From NCBI GenBank assembly GCA_918272565.1, contig CAKJYW010000006.1, positions 1-64,000 of the forward strand: a stretch of DNA of 64,000 nucleotides, read 5' to 3'. Within the stretch, counting starts at the first letter, position 1. Each line of letters starts with the position of its first letter. A program made the position numbers and the translations under genes. Origin of the DNA: Bacilli bacterium. GTDB lineage: Bacteria > Bacillota_I > Bacilli_A > ML615J-28 > CAG-698. A model generated the notes under the pieces. That model searched no databases. It was not told the DNA's origin and was given only the letters and a program-made list of their open reading frames with translations. Below are positions 36,670 through 45,596 of the stretch, piece after piece.

Positions 36670-37740
36670 ATGAGTACTAAAATTAATGATATTAAAAAAA
36701 TAGACAAGAATATGGCAGATAGCGTCTTAGAACAAAACGAAACCAAATGGATTGATGCATTAAGTGATAACTTTACAGTCCACGGGCTATACTGGTGCAA
36801 GGAAAACAAAAACTATCATCGACTCCCAGACACCCTAGAAACTCGTGACAACTTAAAAGCTTTAGCATCTCACCCAAGCGGAGCCTATGTTTCATTTCTA
36901 ACAGATTCTAAATCAATATCAGTTAGAGTAAAAAACTCTAGCGCTAGTTACATGGCTCATATGAGCGCATGTGGCCAGTGTGGACTTGATTTATATGTAA
37001 AAGTTAAGGATGAATATATCTTCCTTTCCACAACAAAAGTAAATCGTGCTGAATTTGAAATCACTATGGTTAAAAATCTAGATGATGGCATAAAGGAATT
37101 TAGATTATATTTACCAATATATGTATCTTTATTAAGTTTAGAGATCGGATTTGATTATAACGCTAAAATTGTTAATCCTAACGACTTAAGACGTGATGCA
37201 ATCATTTGGTACGGCACATCTATCTCTCAAGGTGGATGTGCAACCCGTGGAGCTATGAGTAGTAGTGCAATTTTAGAGCGCTTGCTTAAAAAATATGAAG
37301 TATATAATTTTGGTTTTAGTGGCAATGCTCACTTAGATATCGAAGTAGCATATACTTTATCTAAAATTAAAAATGTAAAATACATAATCATTGAATCAGA
37401 ATCAAATAACACATACGCTAGGACTAAAGAAAAGCTATATGACTTTTTGAAAGTCTTAAAAGATGCTAATCCTGATGCCATAATGTATGTATTAAGTCAC
37501 TATCCTAACCCTTATGAACTAGTAAATAGCGACTTTCATAAAGCACAGCTTAAACAAAAAGCTTTACATAAAAGAATTGTTAAGAAACTAAATGATGAAA
37601 AAGTAATCTATATTGATGGAGAAAAGATAATAAAAGATGACAAATATGAAGTAACAGTTGATGGAATTCATCAAACTGATTTAGGCTTCATGATGGTTAG
37701 TAAATATTTTTATAAAATTATTAGAAAAAACGAACAGTAA
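36670..37740 (+). CDS. SGNH/GDSL hydrolase with GxDLY N-terminal domain
   Basis: 356 residues without a signal peptide, so probably cytoplasmic. Residues about 30-165 form a beta-sandwich with the signature CGLDLYVKV (GxDLY). The SGNH hydrolase domain follows: block I WYGTSISQGG (Ser nucleophile), block III NFGFSGNAHLD (Asn), and the C-terminal DGIHQTDLGF with the Asp-His pair. Relatives deacylate carbohydrates or other esters. It lies 33 bases before the sigma factor gene and could be cotranscribed with it. Confidence 0.85.
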   Translation: MSTKINDIKKIDKNMADSVLEQNETKWIDALSDNFTVHGLYWCKENKNYHRLPDTLETRDNLKALASHPSGAYVSFLTDSKSISVRVKNSSASYMAHMSACGQCGLDLYVKVKDEYIFLSTTKVNRAEFEITMVKNLDDGIKEFRLYLPIYVSLLSLEIGFDYNAKIVNPNDLRRDAIIWYGTSISQGGCATRGAMSSSAILERLLKKYEVYNFGFSGNAHLDIEVAYTLSKIKNVKYIIIESESNNTYARTKEKLYDFLKVLKDANPDAIMYVLSHYPNPYELVNSDFHKAQLKQKALHKRIVKKLNDEKVIYIDGEKIIKDDKYEVTVDGIHQTDLGFMMVSKYFYKIIRKNEQ

Positions 37741-37773
37741 ATTGTTATATTATTGTATCGTGGAAAGGACATT

Positions 37774-38280
37774 ATGAAACCACGTGAGTTAGAACATTAC
37801 GTTAGTTTATACAAAAGTGGTAACGGCGATGCGTTCGATATAATTTACGAAGAAACGAAAAAGAGCGTGTATCTATCTATCTACAATATCATCAAAAACA
37901 AAGAAGTTATTGCGGATTTAATGCAAGATACATATATGAAAGCTATTTCTTCAATCGACATGTACAAAGAAAATACCAACTTTAGTGCTTGGATTTCAAC
38001 AATCGCTCGTAATCTTGCAATAAACTACTATAACAAATATAAGAAAGAAACAATTGTTGATGAAGTGGAAGAAGCATATTTGTTTACTGAATCACCTAAC
38101 AATTCAATAATCGATGATGCGATGCGATTACTTGATGATGAAACCGAAAAAGAGATCTTCTTCTTGCACATTGTCTTAAATACTAAATTTAAAGACATCG
38201 CCTCAAACTTAGATATGCCACTATCTACAGTTTATTTCATCTACAAAAATGCCATAAGTAAGATAAAGGAGAACCTTTAA
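37774..38280 (+). CDS. ECF-type RNA polymerase sigma factor
   Basis: 168 residues from ATG 37774. Region 2 has VIADLMQDTYMKAISSID and FSAWISTIARNLAIN; region 4 has FKDIASNLDMPLSTVYFIY as a helix-turn-helix. The start is chosen at ATG 37774, with GGAAAGGAC upstream; an in-frame TTG 7 codons earlier lacks a site. One base separates it from the gene for its putative anti-sigma partner. Confidence 0.88.
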   Translation: MKPRELEHYVSLYKSGNGDAFDIIYEETKKSVYLSIYNIIKNKEVIADLMQDTYMKAISSIDMYKENTNFSAWISTIARNLAINYYNKYKKETIVDEVEEAYLFTESPNNSIIDDAMRLLDDETEKEIFFLHIVLNTKFKDIASNLDMPLSTVYFIYKNAISKIKENL

Positions 38281-38281
38281 A

Positions 38282-39013
38282 ATGAAAGTTAAAGACCTCA
38301 AAAAAGAAATACAAGCTTACAAGAATCAAGAATTTGATATTCCTGATATATATGAAAAAATAGAGGATGAAGCAAAAAGCGCTGCTTTAGTTAGAAGTAA
38401 ACCTAAAAGACACTTCACCTTCAAGGTTCGCTATGCCATTAGCTTTGCGGTTTTAGTGATTGCTGTAGCTATTGCTATTCCAATCATCTCTTCAGGAACT
38501 AAGAAGTCATTTGCTCCTGCAATGGACTCTAGTCCTCTTCCTTCAAAAAGCAATGCTGAAGGAGAAAGTTATTACGAAGATCCTGATTCAATAAATCAAC
38601 CAGCAAACGAACCTCAAAGTGAAGCTGTTCCAAAAGAAGGACAAATTGATGCAGAAACTGAAGCTCCTGACCCTTCTTCAATCAAAGATTTGAACTTTAC
38701 TTCACTAGACGCTCTAAATGAATATGCGGGATGCTCTATTAAAGCATCTAACTTAAGTGTGACAGATGAAAAATACGTATATGAAAGTGATACAAAAGTA
38801 GCTAGACATTATTTCACATATAATGGTAATAGTTATTATGTATCATCTACTTCTATAGATAATGTAACAAAAGACTTAAGCGAAGAAGATACAATTCATA
38901 ACACATCAAATTATGAAATCTACTGGATTATAGATGATATCTATTATTCACTTCAAACAATATCACAAGCTACAAAAGAAGAATTTACAGATGTTTATAA
39001 CTCTGTTAGATAA
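38282..39013 (+). CDS. Probable anti-sigma factor, single-pass membrane protein
   Basis: 243 residues: a charged cytoplasmic N-terminus (1-46), one transmembrane segment (about 48-70, YAISFAVLVIAVAIAIPII), a Pro/Ser/Glu-rich low-complexity linker (about 75-135) and an extracytoplasmic domain (about 140-243, including YYVSSTSIDNVTKDLSEED). I recognise no zinc-binding ZAS motif (no His-x3-Cys-x2-Cys). The assignment rests on its place directly after the sigma gene and its topology. Confidence 0.65.
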   Translation: MKVKDLKKEIQAYKNQEFDIPDIYEKIEDEAKSAALVRSKPKRHFTFKVRYAISFAVLVIAVAIAIPIISSGTKKSFAPAMDSSPLPSKSNAEGESYYEDPDSINQPANEPQSEAVPKEGQIDAETEAPDPSSIKDLNFTSLDALNEYAGCSIKASNLSVTDEKYVYESDTKVARHYFTYNGNSYYVSSTSIDNVTKDLSEEDTIHNTSNYEIYWIIDDIYYSLQTISQATKEEFTDVYNSVR

Positions 39014-39030
39014 TATAATTTTTAAAGATG

Positions 39031-39075
39031 AAAAAAAGAGGATAAAAGACTATAAAATCTTTTATCCTTTTTTTG
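39031..39075. terminator. Bidirectional terminator
   Basis: GGATAAAAGA (39040-39049) pairs with TCTTTTATCC (39058-39067); T7 follows on the plus strand and the flanking A tract gives a T run on the minus strand. It serves the anti-sigma gene and the converging 39076 gene. Confidence 0.88.
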
Positions 39076-40512
39076 TTATTTTCCTTTAACTGCTAGCCTT
39101 ACACACTCATATCCACCATCATAGAAACCTTTATCTTTAAGTTCATCTATTTGGTGACACATATGTACTAAGATCTCTTTATCAGTTAATAATCTATCTA
39201 ACATCTCATTAATAGATTTCTTTGTTGGACACTCGAAAGTAGCGTCTCCTTTTTCTCTACCATTAATTGCTCCATAAACTTCATGACCACCGATGTGTTT
39301 CATAAATAATTTAGGAATTGGATAGTATGCTAGTTCACTTGGTTTAGTGATAAGCAAATCACTAACTGGCATTAAAAGATTTGTTGAATAAACTGCTTCA
39401 AAGATGTTTTCGTTATATATTGAATAAATACCACTAACATCTTCTTGTTTAATATTATGTGCAAATTCTTTTAATTTATTATATTCATTAAAGAAATTGT
39501 TAGATTCAAATCCACCAAGTTTTTCTTGTAACTTTTCATAAACTGTCTTATGATCACCAAAATTAATAAATAAAGCAACCTTCTTTTCTTTAATGTATGG
39601 AAGTAAGTGCTTAACCATCGCTAGATACATATCAAATCCAGCACCAGCACCACCAACAGTCATTAAAATTCTAACTGGTTTGTTATTATTTAATCTATAA
39701 ATACGCTTGGCGTTATCTTCATGTAAATCAACTAATAACTCATGATCAACAAAGCATCCAACCATCTTTAAATCATCTTCACTTATTCCTTTTAATGGTT
39801 CTTTACTAAATCCATTTAGCATCTTATAGCCAAGATAAGCAAAAGGAGTTTGTACAGCATGAATAGCACCTTCTGATAAGTGTAATCCCATAGGCCAGTT
39901 ATCAGGAATCGCATTAACAACATGTGTCATCCCACTATGAATTGCTCCTTGACTTGGCCAAACATGAGTTGCAATATATGGAATATCTTTAGGAATGTTT
40001 TTAAAGATTGGAACAAGTAGTTCACTATTTCTTTGGTCTTTAGCGTTGTATGTTATCTTTTTAAAACCTTCACTATTAAGTGGTTCCCATACTATCTTAT
40101 TAAATAAATGTGACTTTTGACTAATTCTAGATGCTAGTGAGTACATATCATTTTGCTCTCTAATCATCTTAGAACCTGTTGCATCAAAAGAAGCAAGGTC
40201 AAGCCAATAAGGCTTATAACCTAAAGCCTTAGCACAACTAGCCATCGCAATAGAAATACGATAGTGACCAAATCCCATTCTAATGTTTCCAACAATCAAA
40301 GCATTATCACTAAATGCTTCATTTCTTTCTCCAAAGATAATATTAGAAGCATCTAAAAAATCTAAGGTATCAATATCCTTAAATGCTATTTTATAATCGC
40401 TAGCACTATCATCACCATATTTTTTGATATATTTGGCTTTACTTTTATTAGCACCTTTAATAGTCTTCTTATCAATTTCATTACCAAAAATCACACTACT
40501 TTTATCTATCAT
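39076..40512 (-). CDS. GT-B-fold glycosyltransferase-like protein of unknown function
   Basis: 478 residues, no signal peptide. NIRMGFGHYRISIAMASC near residue 75 resembles the N-terminal acceptor loop of MurG/diacylglycerol glycosyltransferases (GGGH type), and ILMTVGGAGAGFDMYLAM near 285 and ITKPSELAYYPIPKLFM near 400 resemble the nucleotide-sugar half. The acceptor and the donor are unknown, and I cannot name a family. Flanked by terminators on both sides, so it is probably a single-gene transcript. Confidence 0.55.
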   Translation of the reverse strand: MIDKSSVIFGNEIDKKTIKGANKSKAKYIKKYGDDSASDYKIAFKDIDTLDFLDASNIIFGERNEAFSDNALIVGNIRMGFGHYRISIAMASCAKALGYKPYWLDLASFDATGSKMIREQNDMYSLASRISQKSHLFNKIVWEPLNSEGFKKITYNAKDQRNSELLVPIFKNIPKDIPYIATHVWPSQGAIHSGMTHVVNAIPDNWPMGLHLSEGAIHAVQTPFAYLGYKMLNGFSKEPLKGISEDDLKMVGCFVDHELLVDLHEDNAKRIYRLNNNKPVRILMTVGGAGAGFDMYLAMVKHLLPYIKEKKVALFINFGDHKTVYEKLQEKLGGFESNNFFNEYNKLKEFAHNIKQEDVSGIYSIYNENIFEAVYSTNLLMPVSDLLITKPSELAYYPIPKLFMKHIGGHEVYGAINGREKGDATFECPTKKSINEMLDRLLTDKEILVHMCHQIDELKDKGFYDGGYECVRLAVKGK

Positions 40513-40536
40513 TTTTGTCTCCTTTATCCATTATTT

Positions 40537-40565
40537 ATTATATGATAAAAAACTAATTTAATCAA
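40537..40565 (-). promoter_or_regulatory. Promoter for the GT-B-like gene
   Basis: TTGATT (40565-40560), 17-base spacer and TATAAT (40542-40537) on the minus strand, 24 bases before the start, with an AAAGGAG site following. Confidence 0.65.
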
Positions 40566-40597
40566 ATAAAAAAACTAGTGGATTTCTCCACTAGTAA
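40564..40597 (-). terminator. Terminator of the 837-residue lipoprotein gene
   Basis: On the minus strand ACTAGTGGA pairs with TCCACTAGT around a 4-base GAAA loop, followed by T7. A 9-bp stem with a GAAA tetraloop. Confidence 0.9.
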
Positions 40598-40626
40598 TCA
40601 AATTAATAACCAAGTTTATAAACTAA

Positions 40627-43140
40627 TTAATAAACCAAGTCATATTCTAACTTATCTTCGCAATCTTCAATATTGATAGTCAAGATTTTTCTATATGTAT
40701 CAATATTGTAACTAGCTAACTTGAAGTTGAATTCATAATTTGCTTGGTCATAATAGAACATTAGGGCAGTTGCATAAATACCGATTTGTTCAATATAGAT
40801 TGGGAAGTAATATTTTTCAACAAGTTCGATTACTTCTTCGCTTAGACCATAGTCTTCTTTATCTTCTTCAGCTAGATATTTTTGTAAGTAAGTAGCACAT
40901 TCTTCAAATGTAGGTAATGTCCTATCTTCAACAACCATAGGACGTGAAGTAGAAGTGTTAACATAAACAAAATATGCTTTTGGTCCTTCTAAGTAATCAT
41001 AACCACCATCTTTTTTACCATAAAGAACAGTGCCTTCAGGATCTTCTTCCCAAATTGCCTTAGCAACTGGAGCAAGTACATCGTTTAAATCTTCATATGA
41101 GAAGCTTGTTAAGTTCTCTACAGTAATATTGATACCTGCAGTCTTGTATTTATCAAAGTTAATACCTGCAAACAAAATAGTGTTTTCTTTTCTAATTTCA
41201 TAACCAGCATCGTTGAAGTATTCAACTAATTCATTAGTTTTATCATTATAGTTTTCGATATCTTCATCTAGATAATCGACAATCTTCTCATAGAATTCTT
41301 TAATTAATGCTTTTTGAGTTTCACTGTATTTACTAGTTTCTACTCTATTACCATTTTCATCTAAGTAATATAGATTGATAACAAAAGCACTTGAGTAATG
41401 ATAATCTTTTTCGATTTCTAGCATCTTATTATATATTCTTTCCCAAAGAAGTGAATTATAACCGTAATTATTAATGTTATATTTCTTAACGATATAATCA
41501 TATAAGCAGTTTTCTCTTAAATAATGATATGCTAATTCTTGAGTACTACGAACATTGTAGATTGCTTCTAAGAAGTTTTCCCAACCATAACTTGCTGGAT
41601 AACCATATTTTAGATATGTTCCTGCTTCAAAGTCAGCCTTTTCCATCTCTGCTGTTTCCCAAGCATATTCCCATCTTTCTTTATTCAAGATTCTTTCAGT
41701 TGCTTTTTCTTTAGTTAAATCATATACATCATTGATTTCTTTATTATATAGAGCATTATAATAATTAACTAATTCAATAGCAGTATTAACACCAAATCTC
41801 TTATCAAGTAATGTAAATAAATCATCTTTAGTAAGAAGTGTATCTTTAAATGTAACTACAACATTACCGTTATCTACTTCTAGTTCAGGAATAGATCCAC
41901 TTCCATAAGTTGAAAGATATCCTGCTTGTAAGAATTGATCGTAAATCATTAGACCAAATACTTGTCTTAATGTTAACATTGTGCTTTCAGCATAGTCATC
42001 ATCAATTTCTCTTTCAAGTAATACTTCACGAATTAAAGGCTTAGCTTCTTCGTAAGGCATCTTGTCGATCTTCTTTAATAATAATGCTGTGTAATATGTT
42101 CCATCAAATTCGTAGCCACTAGCCCAGTACCAACTATTATCACTACCATCAGCGTCTTTACTATATTCTGTGAAGTTCTTTGATAAATAGTCATATAATT
42201 CTTCATCAAAATATTTAACTGTACTTTTAGATGCAAATAATTTACCTTTATTAGTTACATCAAATACGTAATTACCATCTTCTAAAGTGTAATCAACGCC
42301 ACTAACTAACTTGCTGTTTTCAGTAGCACTTTGTTTATAAATTCCACTCTTTTCATATAGATCGATATAAGCATCAACTATTTCTTTTGTAGTTAGGTCA
42401 ACTTTTGTATCATCCCAAACCCACTTGGCTGTTTGAGCTGTTCCAGCAACAACTGAAATTCCCATATTCTTTAGTGTACTAGTGTAACTAGCGTCACTAC
42501 TAAATGGAATTAAAATCATATAGAATTCATTGAAATAGTTACCTAAATAGCTATTTTGATATTGAGTGTTTTCAAAATCAATACTGCTTCTAATCAACTC
42601 TTGATAATCTTTAGAAATAATTAATTTAGCTAATTTCTTGTGATAATAATTTAAGATATCTTCTTCAGTAAAATATCCGTATACCGCAAAATTATCAGAG
42701 AACACTTTCTCTCTAGCTTTGATTTCATCATCTGACATGCCATCCTTACCATCAGGGAACTTCTCTTCTTCGTATAAAGCCGTAACATCGCTTTCCTTAA
42801 CCAAATCCCAATAAGGTGTATTATCGTATGTATCAAATTTCTCATTCTTACCAAACAAAGCATTATATAAATCCTTCTTACCGATGCTCTTAAGAATAAG
42901 TTCATCAGCCCAGTCAACAATAATACCTGTTCCATAAGTATTCTTCATGTTGATGTACATATCGTTTTTATAGATGTCATATGTCAATTCACCTTGTTTA
43001 ACAGTCATGTAAACAACGTCATCTTTATCCTTTGGAAATACTGGATTATCGCTTGGATCTTCCTTGCAACTACATCCATATATAAAAACTGTCACAAACA
43101 CCATTATGACTAATAATAATTTCTTAATAAATGTCTTCAT
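40627..43140 (-). CDS. Large lipoprotein of unknown function (foldase-like N-terminus)
   Basis: 837 residues. The signal peptide ends at a lipobox (IYGCSCKED) near residue 23. The rest is acidic, rich in Tyr, Asp, Glu and Lys, and mostly helical by eye. The segment after the lipobox (MTVKQGELTYDIYKNDMYI, then WADELILKSIGKKDLY) resembles the SurA/PrsA N-terminal chaperone region, which would make it a secretion foldase, but I could not find a clear parvulin active site. Own promoter and terminator. An extracellular chaperone or cell-wall-associated role is a guess. Confidence 0.6.
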   Translation of the reverse strand: MKTFIKKLLLVIMVFVTVFIYGCSCKEDPSDNPVFPKDKDDVVYMTVKQGELTYDIYKNDMYINMKNTYGTGIIVDWADELILKSIGKKDLYNALFGKNEKFDTYDNTPYWDLVKESDVTALYEEEKFPDGKDGMSDDEIKAREKVFSDNFAVYGYFTEEDILNYYHKKLAKLIISKDYQELIRSSIDFENTQYQNSYLGNYFNEFYMILIPFSSDASYTSTLKNMGISVVAGTAQTAKWVWDDTKVDLTTKEIVDAYIDLYEKSGIYKQSATENSKLVSGVDYTLEDGNYVFDVTNKGKLFASKSTVKYFDEELYDYLSKNFTEYSKDADGSDNSWYWASGYEFDGTYYTALLLKKIDKMPYEEAKPLIREVLLEREIDDDYAESTMLTLRQVFGLMIYDQFLQAGYLSTYGSGSIPELEVDNGNVVVTFKDTLLTKDDLFTLLDKRFGVNTAIELVNYYNALYNKEINDVYDLTKEKATERILNKERWEYAWETAEMEKADFEAGTYLKYGYPASYGWENFLEAIYNVRSTQELAYHYLRENCLYDYIVKKYNINNYGYNSLLWERIYNKMLEIEKDYHYSSAFVINLYYLDENGNRVETSKYSETQKALIKEFYEKIVDYLDEDIENYNDKTNELVEYFNDAGYEIRKENTILFAGINFDKYKTAGINITVENLTSFSYEDLNDVLAPVAKAIWEEDPEGTVLYGKKDGGYDYLEGPKAYFVYVNTSTSRPMVVEDRTLPTFEECATYLQKYLAEEDKEDYGLSEEVIELVEKYYFPIYIEQIGIYATALMFYYDQANYEFNFKLASYNIDTYRKILTINIEDCEDKLEYDLVY

Positions 43141-43181
43141 ATTTTTCTCCTAATTGTTCATTACTAAAATCTTGCCTTATT

Positions 43182-43210
43182 ATTCTACCACTTTTTCCAT
43201 CGTTTTACAA
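43182..43210 (-). promoter_or_regulatory. Promoter for the 837-residue lipoprotein gene
   Basis: TTGTAA (43210-43205), 17-base spacer and extended -10 TGGTAGAAT (43190-43182) on the minus strand. It lies between the TetR stop and the start at 43140. Confidence 0.6.
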
Positions 43211-43218
43211 GAAATGAT

Positions 43219-43824
43219 TTACTTTCCTAAATTGTTAGTCTTAATAATCGTATGTTTAATGTAGTCTAAATAGTTCTTATATTCACTAAAAACATCTTCC
43301 TTGCTCTTACCTTTTAAGATAAAATCATTCAAACATGTGATATAAGACATCTCTATTAATCCCATAAAGATATTAGAATTAGGTAAGTCCTTGATGTCTT
43401 TAGGAATGTCTTCGTTATTCTTCAAACGATTCATCTCTTTAATCAATTTAGAATTAGGCAAGCTCGAATTAATAAATGACATATAGATATTTAAATTGAA
43501 CTGTCTATTCTCACCATTATCTAGAATTGTTAGAACATTAAAGAACTCGCTTTTTAAGATATCAAAATAATTCTTATCCTTATTATCTTCGTTTATCTTT
43601 AACTCTTCTAATGCCTCTAAATAGATCTCATCAATAATATAAACAAATAAGTCGTCAATATTTTCAAAATATTGATAAAAAGAACCTCTCGGAATATTAC
43701 TATCTCTAATGATGTTTGAAACAAGTGCCTTATCGAGAGGAACTCTACTGAATTCTTTCTTAGCAGCTTTGATTATTCTATTTTTCTTATCTTCTTTTAA
43801 ATTTAAAAATGTCTGTGATATCAT
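43219..43824 (-). CDS. TetR family transcriptional regulator
   Basis: 201 residues from ATG 43824, with an AAGGTGAAG site. The N-terminal helix-turn-helix covers about residues 12-60 (KNRIIKAAKKEFSR, NIIRDSNIPRGSFYQYFENI). The C-terminal ligand domain shows no recognisable signature. An in-frame start at 43878 would include the -10 and -35 region of its promoter and is rejected. A palindrome overlaps its own -35, suggesting autorepression. The target genes are unknown; the lipoprotein gene at 40627-43140 and the transporter at 43927-45580 are neighbours. Confidence 0.86.
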   Translation of the reverse strand: MISQTFLNLKEDKKNRIIKAAKKEFSRVPLDKALVSNIIRDSNIPRGSFYQYFENIDDLFVYIIDEIYLEALEELKINEDNKDKNYFDILKSEFFNVLTILDNGENRQFNLNIYMSFINSSLPNSKLIKEMNRLKNNEDIPKDIKDLPNSNIFMGLIEMSYITCLNDFILKGKSKEDVFSEYKNYLDYIKHTIIKTNNLGK

Positions 43825-43843
43825 ACTCTTCACCTTTTTTTCT

Positions 43844-43872
43844 ATTCTAACAAAAAAATGACACATTGTCAA
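43844..43872 (-). promoter_or_regulatory. Promoter of the TetR gene overlapping an operator
   Basis: TTGACA (43872-43867), 17-base spacer and TAGAAT (43849-43844) on the minus strand. The -35 is embedded in the palindrome at 43859-43871. Confidence 0.75.
43859..43871. promoter_or_regulatory. Candidate TetR operator palindrome
   Basis: TGACACATTGTCA, two 5-base perfect half sites (TGACA/TGTCA) around 3 bases, covering the -35 of the TetR promoter. Placement suggests autoregulation. Not shown experimentally. Confidence 0.55.
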
Positions 43873-43885
43873 ATTCATGAAAGAA

Positions 43886-43924
43886 AAATGACTGACATAT
43901 TAAAATGATATTGTCAGTCATTTT
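43886..43924 (-). terminator. Terminator of the permease gene
   Basis: On the minus strand AATGACTGACA pairs with TGTCAGTCATT (11 bp) around a 14-base loop, followed by TTTTTC. The arms contain the same TGACA/TGTCA half sites as the TetR operator. Confidence 0.75.
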
Positions 43925-43926
43925 CT

Positions 43927-44679
43927 TTAAAACTTTTCTTCAATTCTCTTTTGAACCATCTTTAAAACAAATTCGATAATTAGCATAAAGATTATTAGAA
44001 TGATCGTCCAACTAAACACATTACTCATTTCTAAAAACATCTTCTCTTCATTTAGAGCATATCCAATAGTGTTTGGTGTTTGGCTAATGAATTCAGCCAT
44101 TACCATTACTTTTAAACCAAGGCCAAATGTTGAAACGATAGCACTTAAGACATATGGACTTATTATTGGTAGATATACTTTAAAAATAATAAAAGGCGTA
44201 ATATTAGATAACATCTTAGTCTCTTCGATAATTGATTTATTTATCCCTTTTAAACTAGTGATAAATGCTTCATAAAGAATTGGAAGTACAACCAATAAAC
44301 ATATGAAATAAGGGGCTTTCTTATTTCCTATCATTAAAAGGAGGATAATTGAGATTGTTGCTACTGGGACAGTTCTAAATAAGGCAATAAAAGGGCTGAA
44401 AAAATAATTGAATGCTTCAAACCTATACCCAAGTAGGGCAAGTAGGAAAGATGTTACTACCCCTATAATAATTACTAAAAAGAGTTTTAGAATTGTATTT
44501 ATGATATTAACATAGGTATCTTTAGAGATAAGCATATTTCCTAAGCTTTTAGTAACACTACTAAATGAAGGAAGAATAATATCATTTTTAATGATATAAC
44601 TAGATACAATCCAAATAAGTATTATTAACAATACACCTAATATATAAAACGATGTCTTTTTAATAGTAGAAGTTTTCAT
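43927..44679 (-). CDS. ABC transporter permease (NMT1/SsuC type)
   Basis: 250 residues from ATG 44679; about six hydrophobic segments and the cytoplasmic coupling loop region EETKMLSNITPFIIFKVYLPI (cut here to its key part: EETKMLSNITPFIIFKVYLP) typical of BPD_transp_1 permeases. An in-frame GTG at 44694 is an alternative start, five codons longer. The gene overlaps the binding-protein gene by 20 bases. No ATPase gene lies in this operon, so ATP hydrolysis must come from a shared or distant subunit. Confidence 0.82.
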   Translation of the reverse strand: MKTSTIKKTSFYILGVLLIILIWIVSSYIIKNDIILPSFSSVTKSLGNMLISKDTYVNIINTILKLFLVIIIGVVTSFLLALLGYRFEAFNYFFSPFIALFRTVPVATISIILLLMIGNKKAPYFICLLVVLPILYEAFITSLKGINKSIIEETKMLSNITPFIIFKVYLPIISPYVLSAIVSTFGLGLKVMVMAEFISQTPNTIGYALNEEKMFLEMSNVFSWTIILIIFMLIIEFVLKMVQKRIEEKF

Positions 44680-45580
44680 CAGGCTTCTTTCCACCTAGAA
44701 GCTTGTCATTACTACTATTTAGGAAGTCGTAATACTTATCTAGGGCCTCCTTATTATCTTTTGCATTAACATATTTGATATTGCTTCTAGTTAAGCTAGC
44801 AGTTAATACTTCTTTACCAAGCTTAGTGAAGAATTCATTGTAACTAGATACTTTATCATAATACTTATCTTGATTCTTATTTAAATCTTCGATATTTTTC
44901 TTAACATCTTTTAAGAATGTCTTAATCTCAGCTTGGAATTCTGATTTAGAATTAACAAATATTCCTGCTTGAGGAATTAGAGATAAATCACTTTCTAATT
45001 CTTTTTGTAAATCAATAACATCAAATTCTAAATTGTATTTGATAGAAAGTTGAGTTAATGTAGGCTCAGCTGTTAAAAAGAAATCATAATCGCTACCATT
45101 AATGATAAATGGAACAACATCAGTGATGGCTTGTTGGTAATCAATAGTGTACTTAAGTGAAGGATATTTAGCTAGGGCAGCACGCATAACAATATCAGGT
45201 GTATTGTTTTGTCCATATGCTAAAATCTTAAGTTCTTTAGTATCAGTTAGCTTTGATCCATTTAATGAAACTAAATAATTACAACTTAAATTTATCGCAC
45301 AAGCAAACTTATAATCGATTCCTTTGTTAATATAAAGCTTACTAGCAGCAGTAACTGGAGCTAGTACTATATCATATTCACCTGCAAGTAGGGCACTAGT
45401 AAGTAAATCCGCACCACTAACAACTTCTACTTCGTAATTTTCATTACCTAATACTCCACCAATTGCTACAAGTGGTGTTCCACTTGGAACTAAGATTTTG
45501 ATCTTATTAACTTCCTTATTTGCACAACCTGCAAAAAACAACATAACAACTAAAATAAATAAACTAAATAATTTTTTCAT
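44660..45580 (-). CDS. ABC substrate-binding lipoprotein (NMT1/THI5-like)
   Basis: 306 residues; signal peptide with lipobox FFAGCANKE near residue 19. The mature part begins KIKILVPSGTPLVAIGGVLG and has the type 2 periplasmic-binding fold of NMT1/SsuA/ThiY-like proteins that bind thiamine precursors, sulfonates, taurine or similar compounds. The ligand cannot be assigned. It is the first gene of a two-gene operon divergent from the Crp/Fnr gene, and AGGAG precedes the ATG. Confidence 0.8.
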   Translation of the reverse strand: MKKLFSLFILVVMLFFAGCANKEVNKIKILVPSGTPLVAIGGVLGNENYEVEVVSGADLLTSALLAGEYDIVLAPVTAASKLYINKGIDYKFACAINLSCNYLVSLNGSKLTDTKELKILAYGQNNTPDIVMRAALAKYPSLKYTIDYQQAITDVVPFIINGSDYDFFLTAEPTLTQLSIKYNLEFDVIDLQKELESDLSLIPQAGIFVNSKSEFQAEIKTFLKDVKKNIEDLNKNQDKYYDKVSSYNEFFTKLGKEVLTASLTRSNIKYVNAKDNKEALDKYYDFLNSSNDKLLGGKKPDENFYY

Positions 45581-45596
45581 ATTTCTTTTCTCCTAT

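Noticed and set aside
42651-42935. Minus-strand frame inside the 837-residue lipoprotein gene
   Set aside because: Alternative frame of a continuous long gene; no start signals.
43825-43878. Longer start for the TetR gene
   Set aside because: It would begin in the promoter and operator; ATG 43824 has a good site and normal domain spacing.
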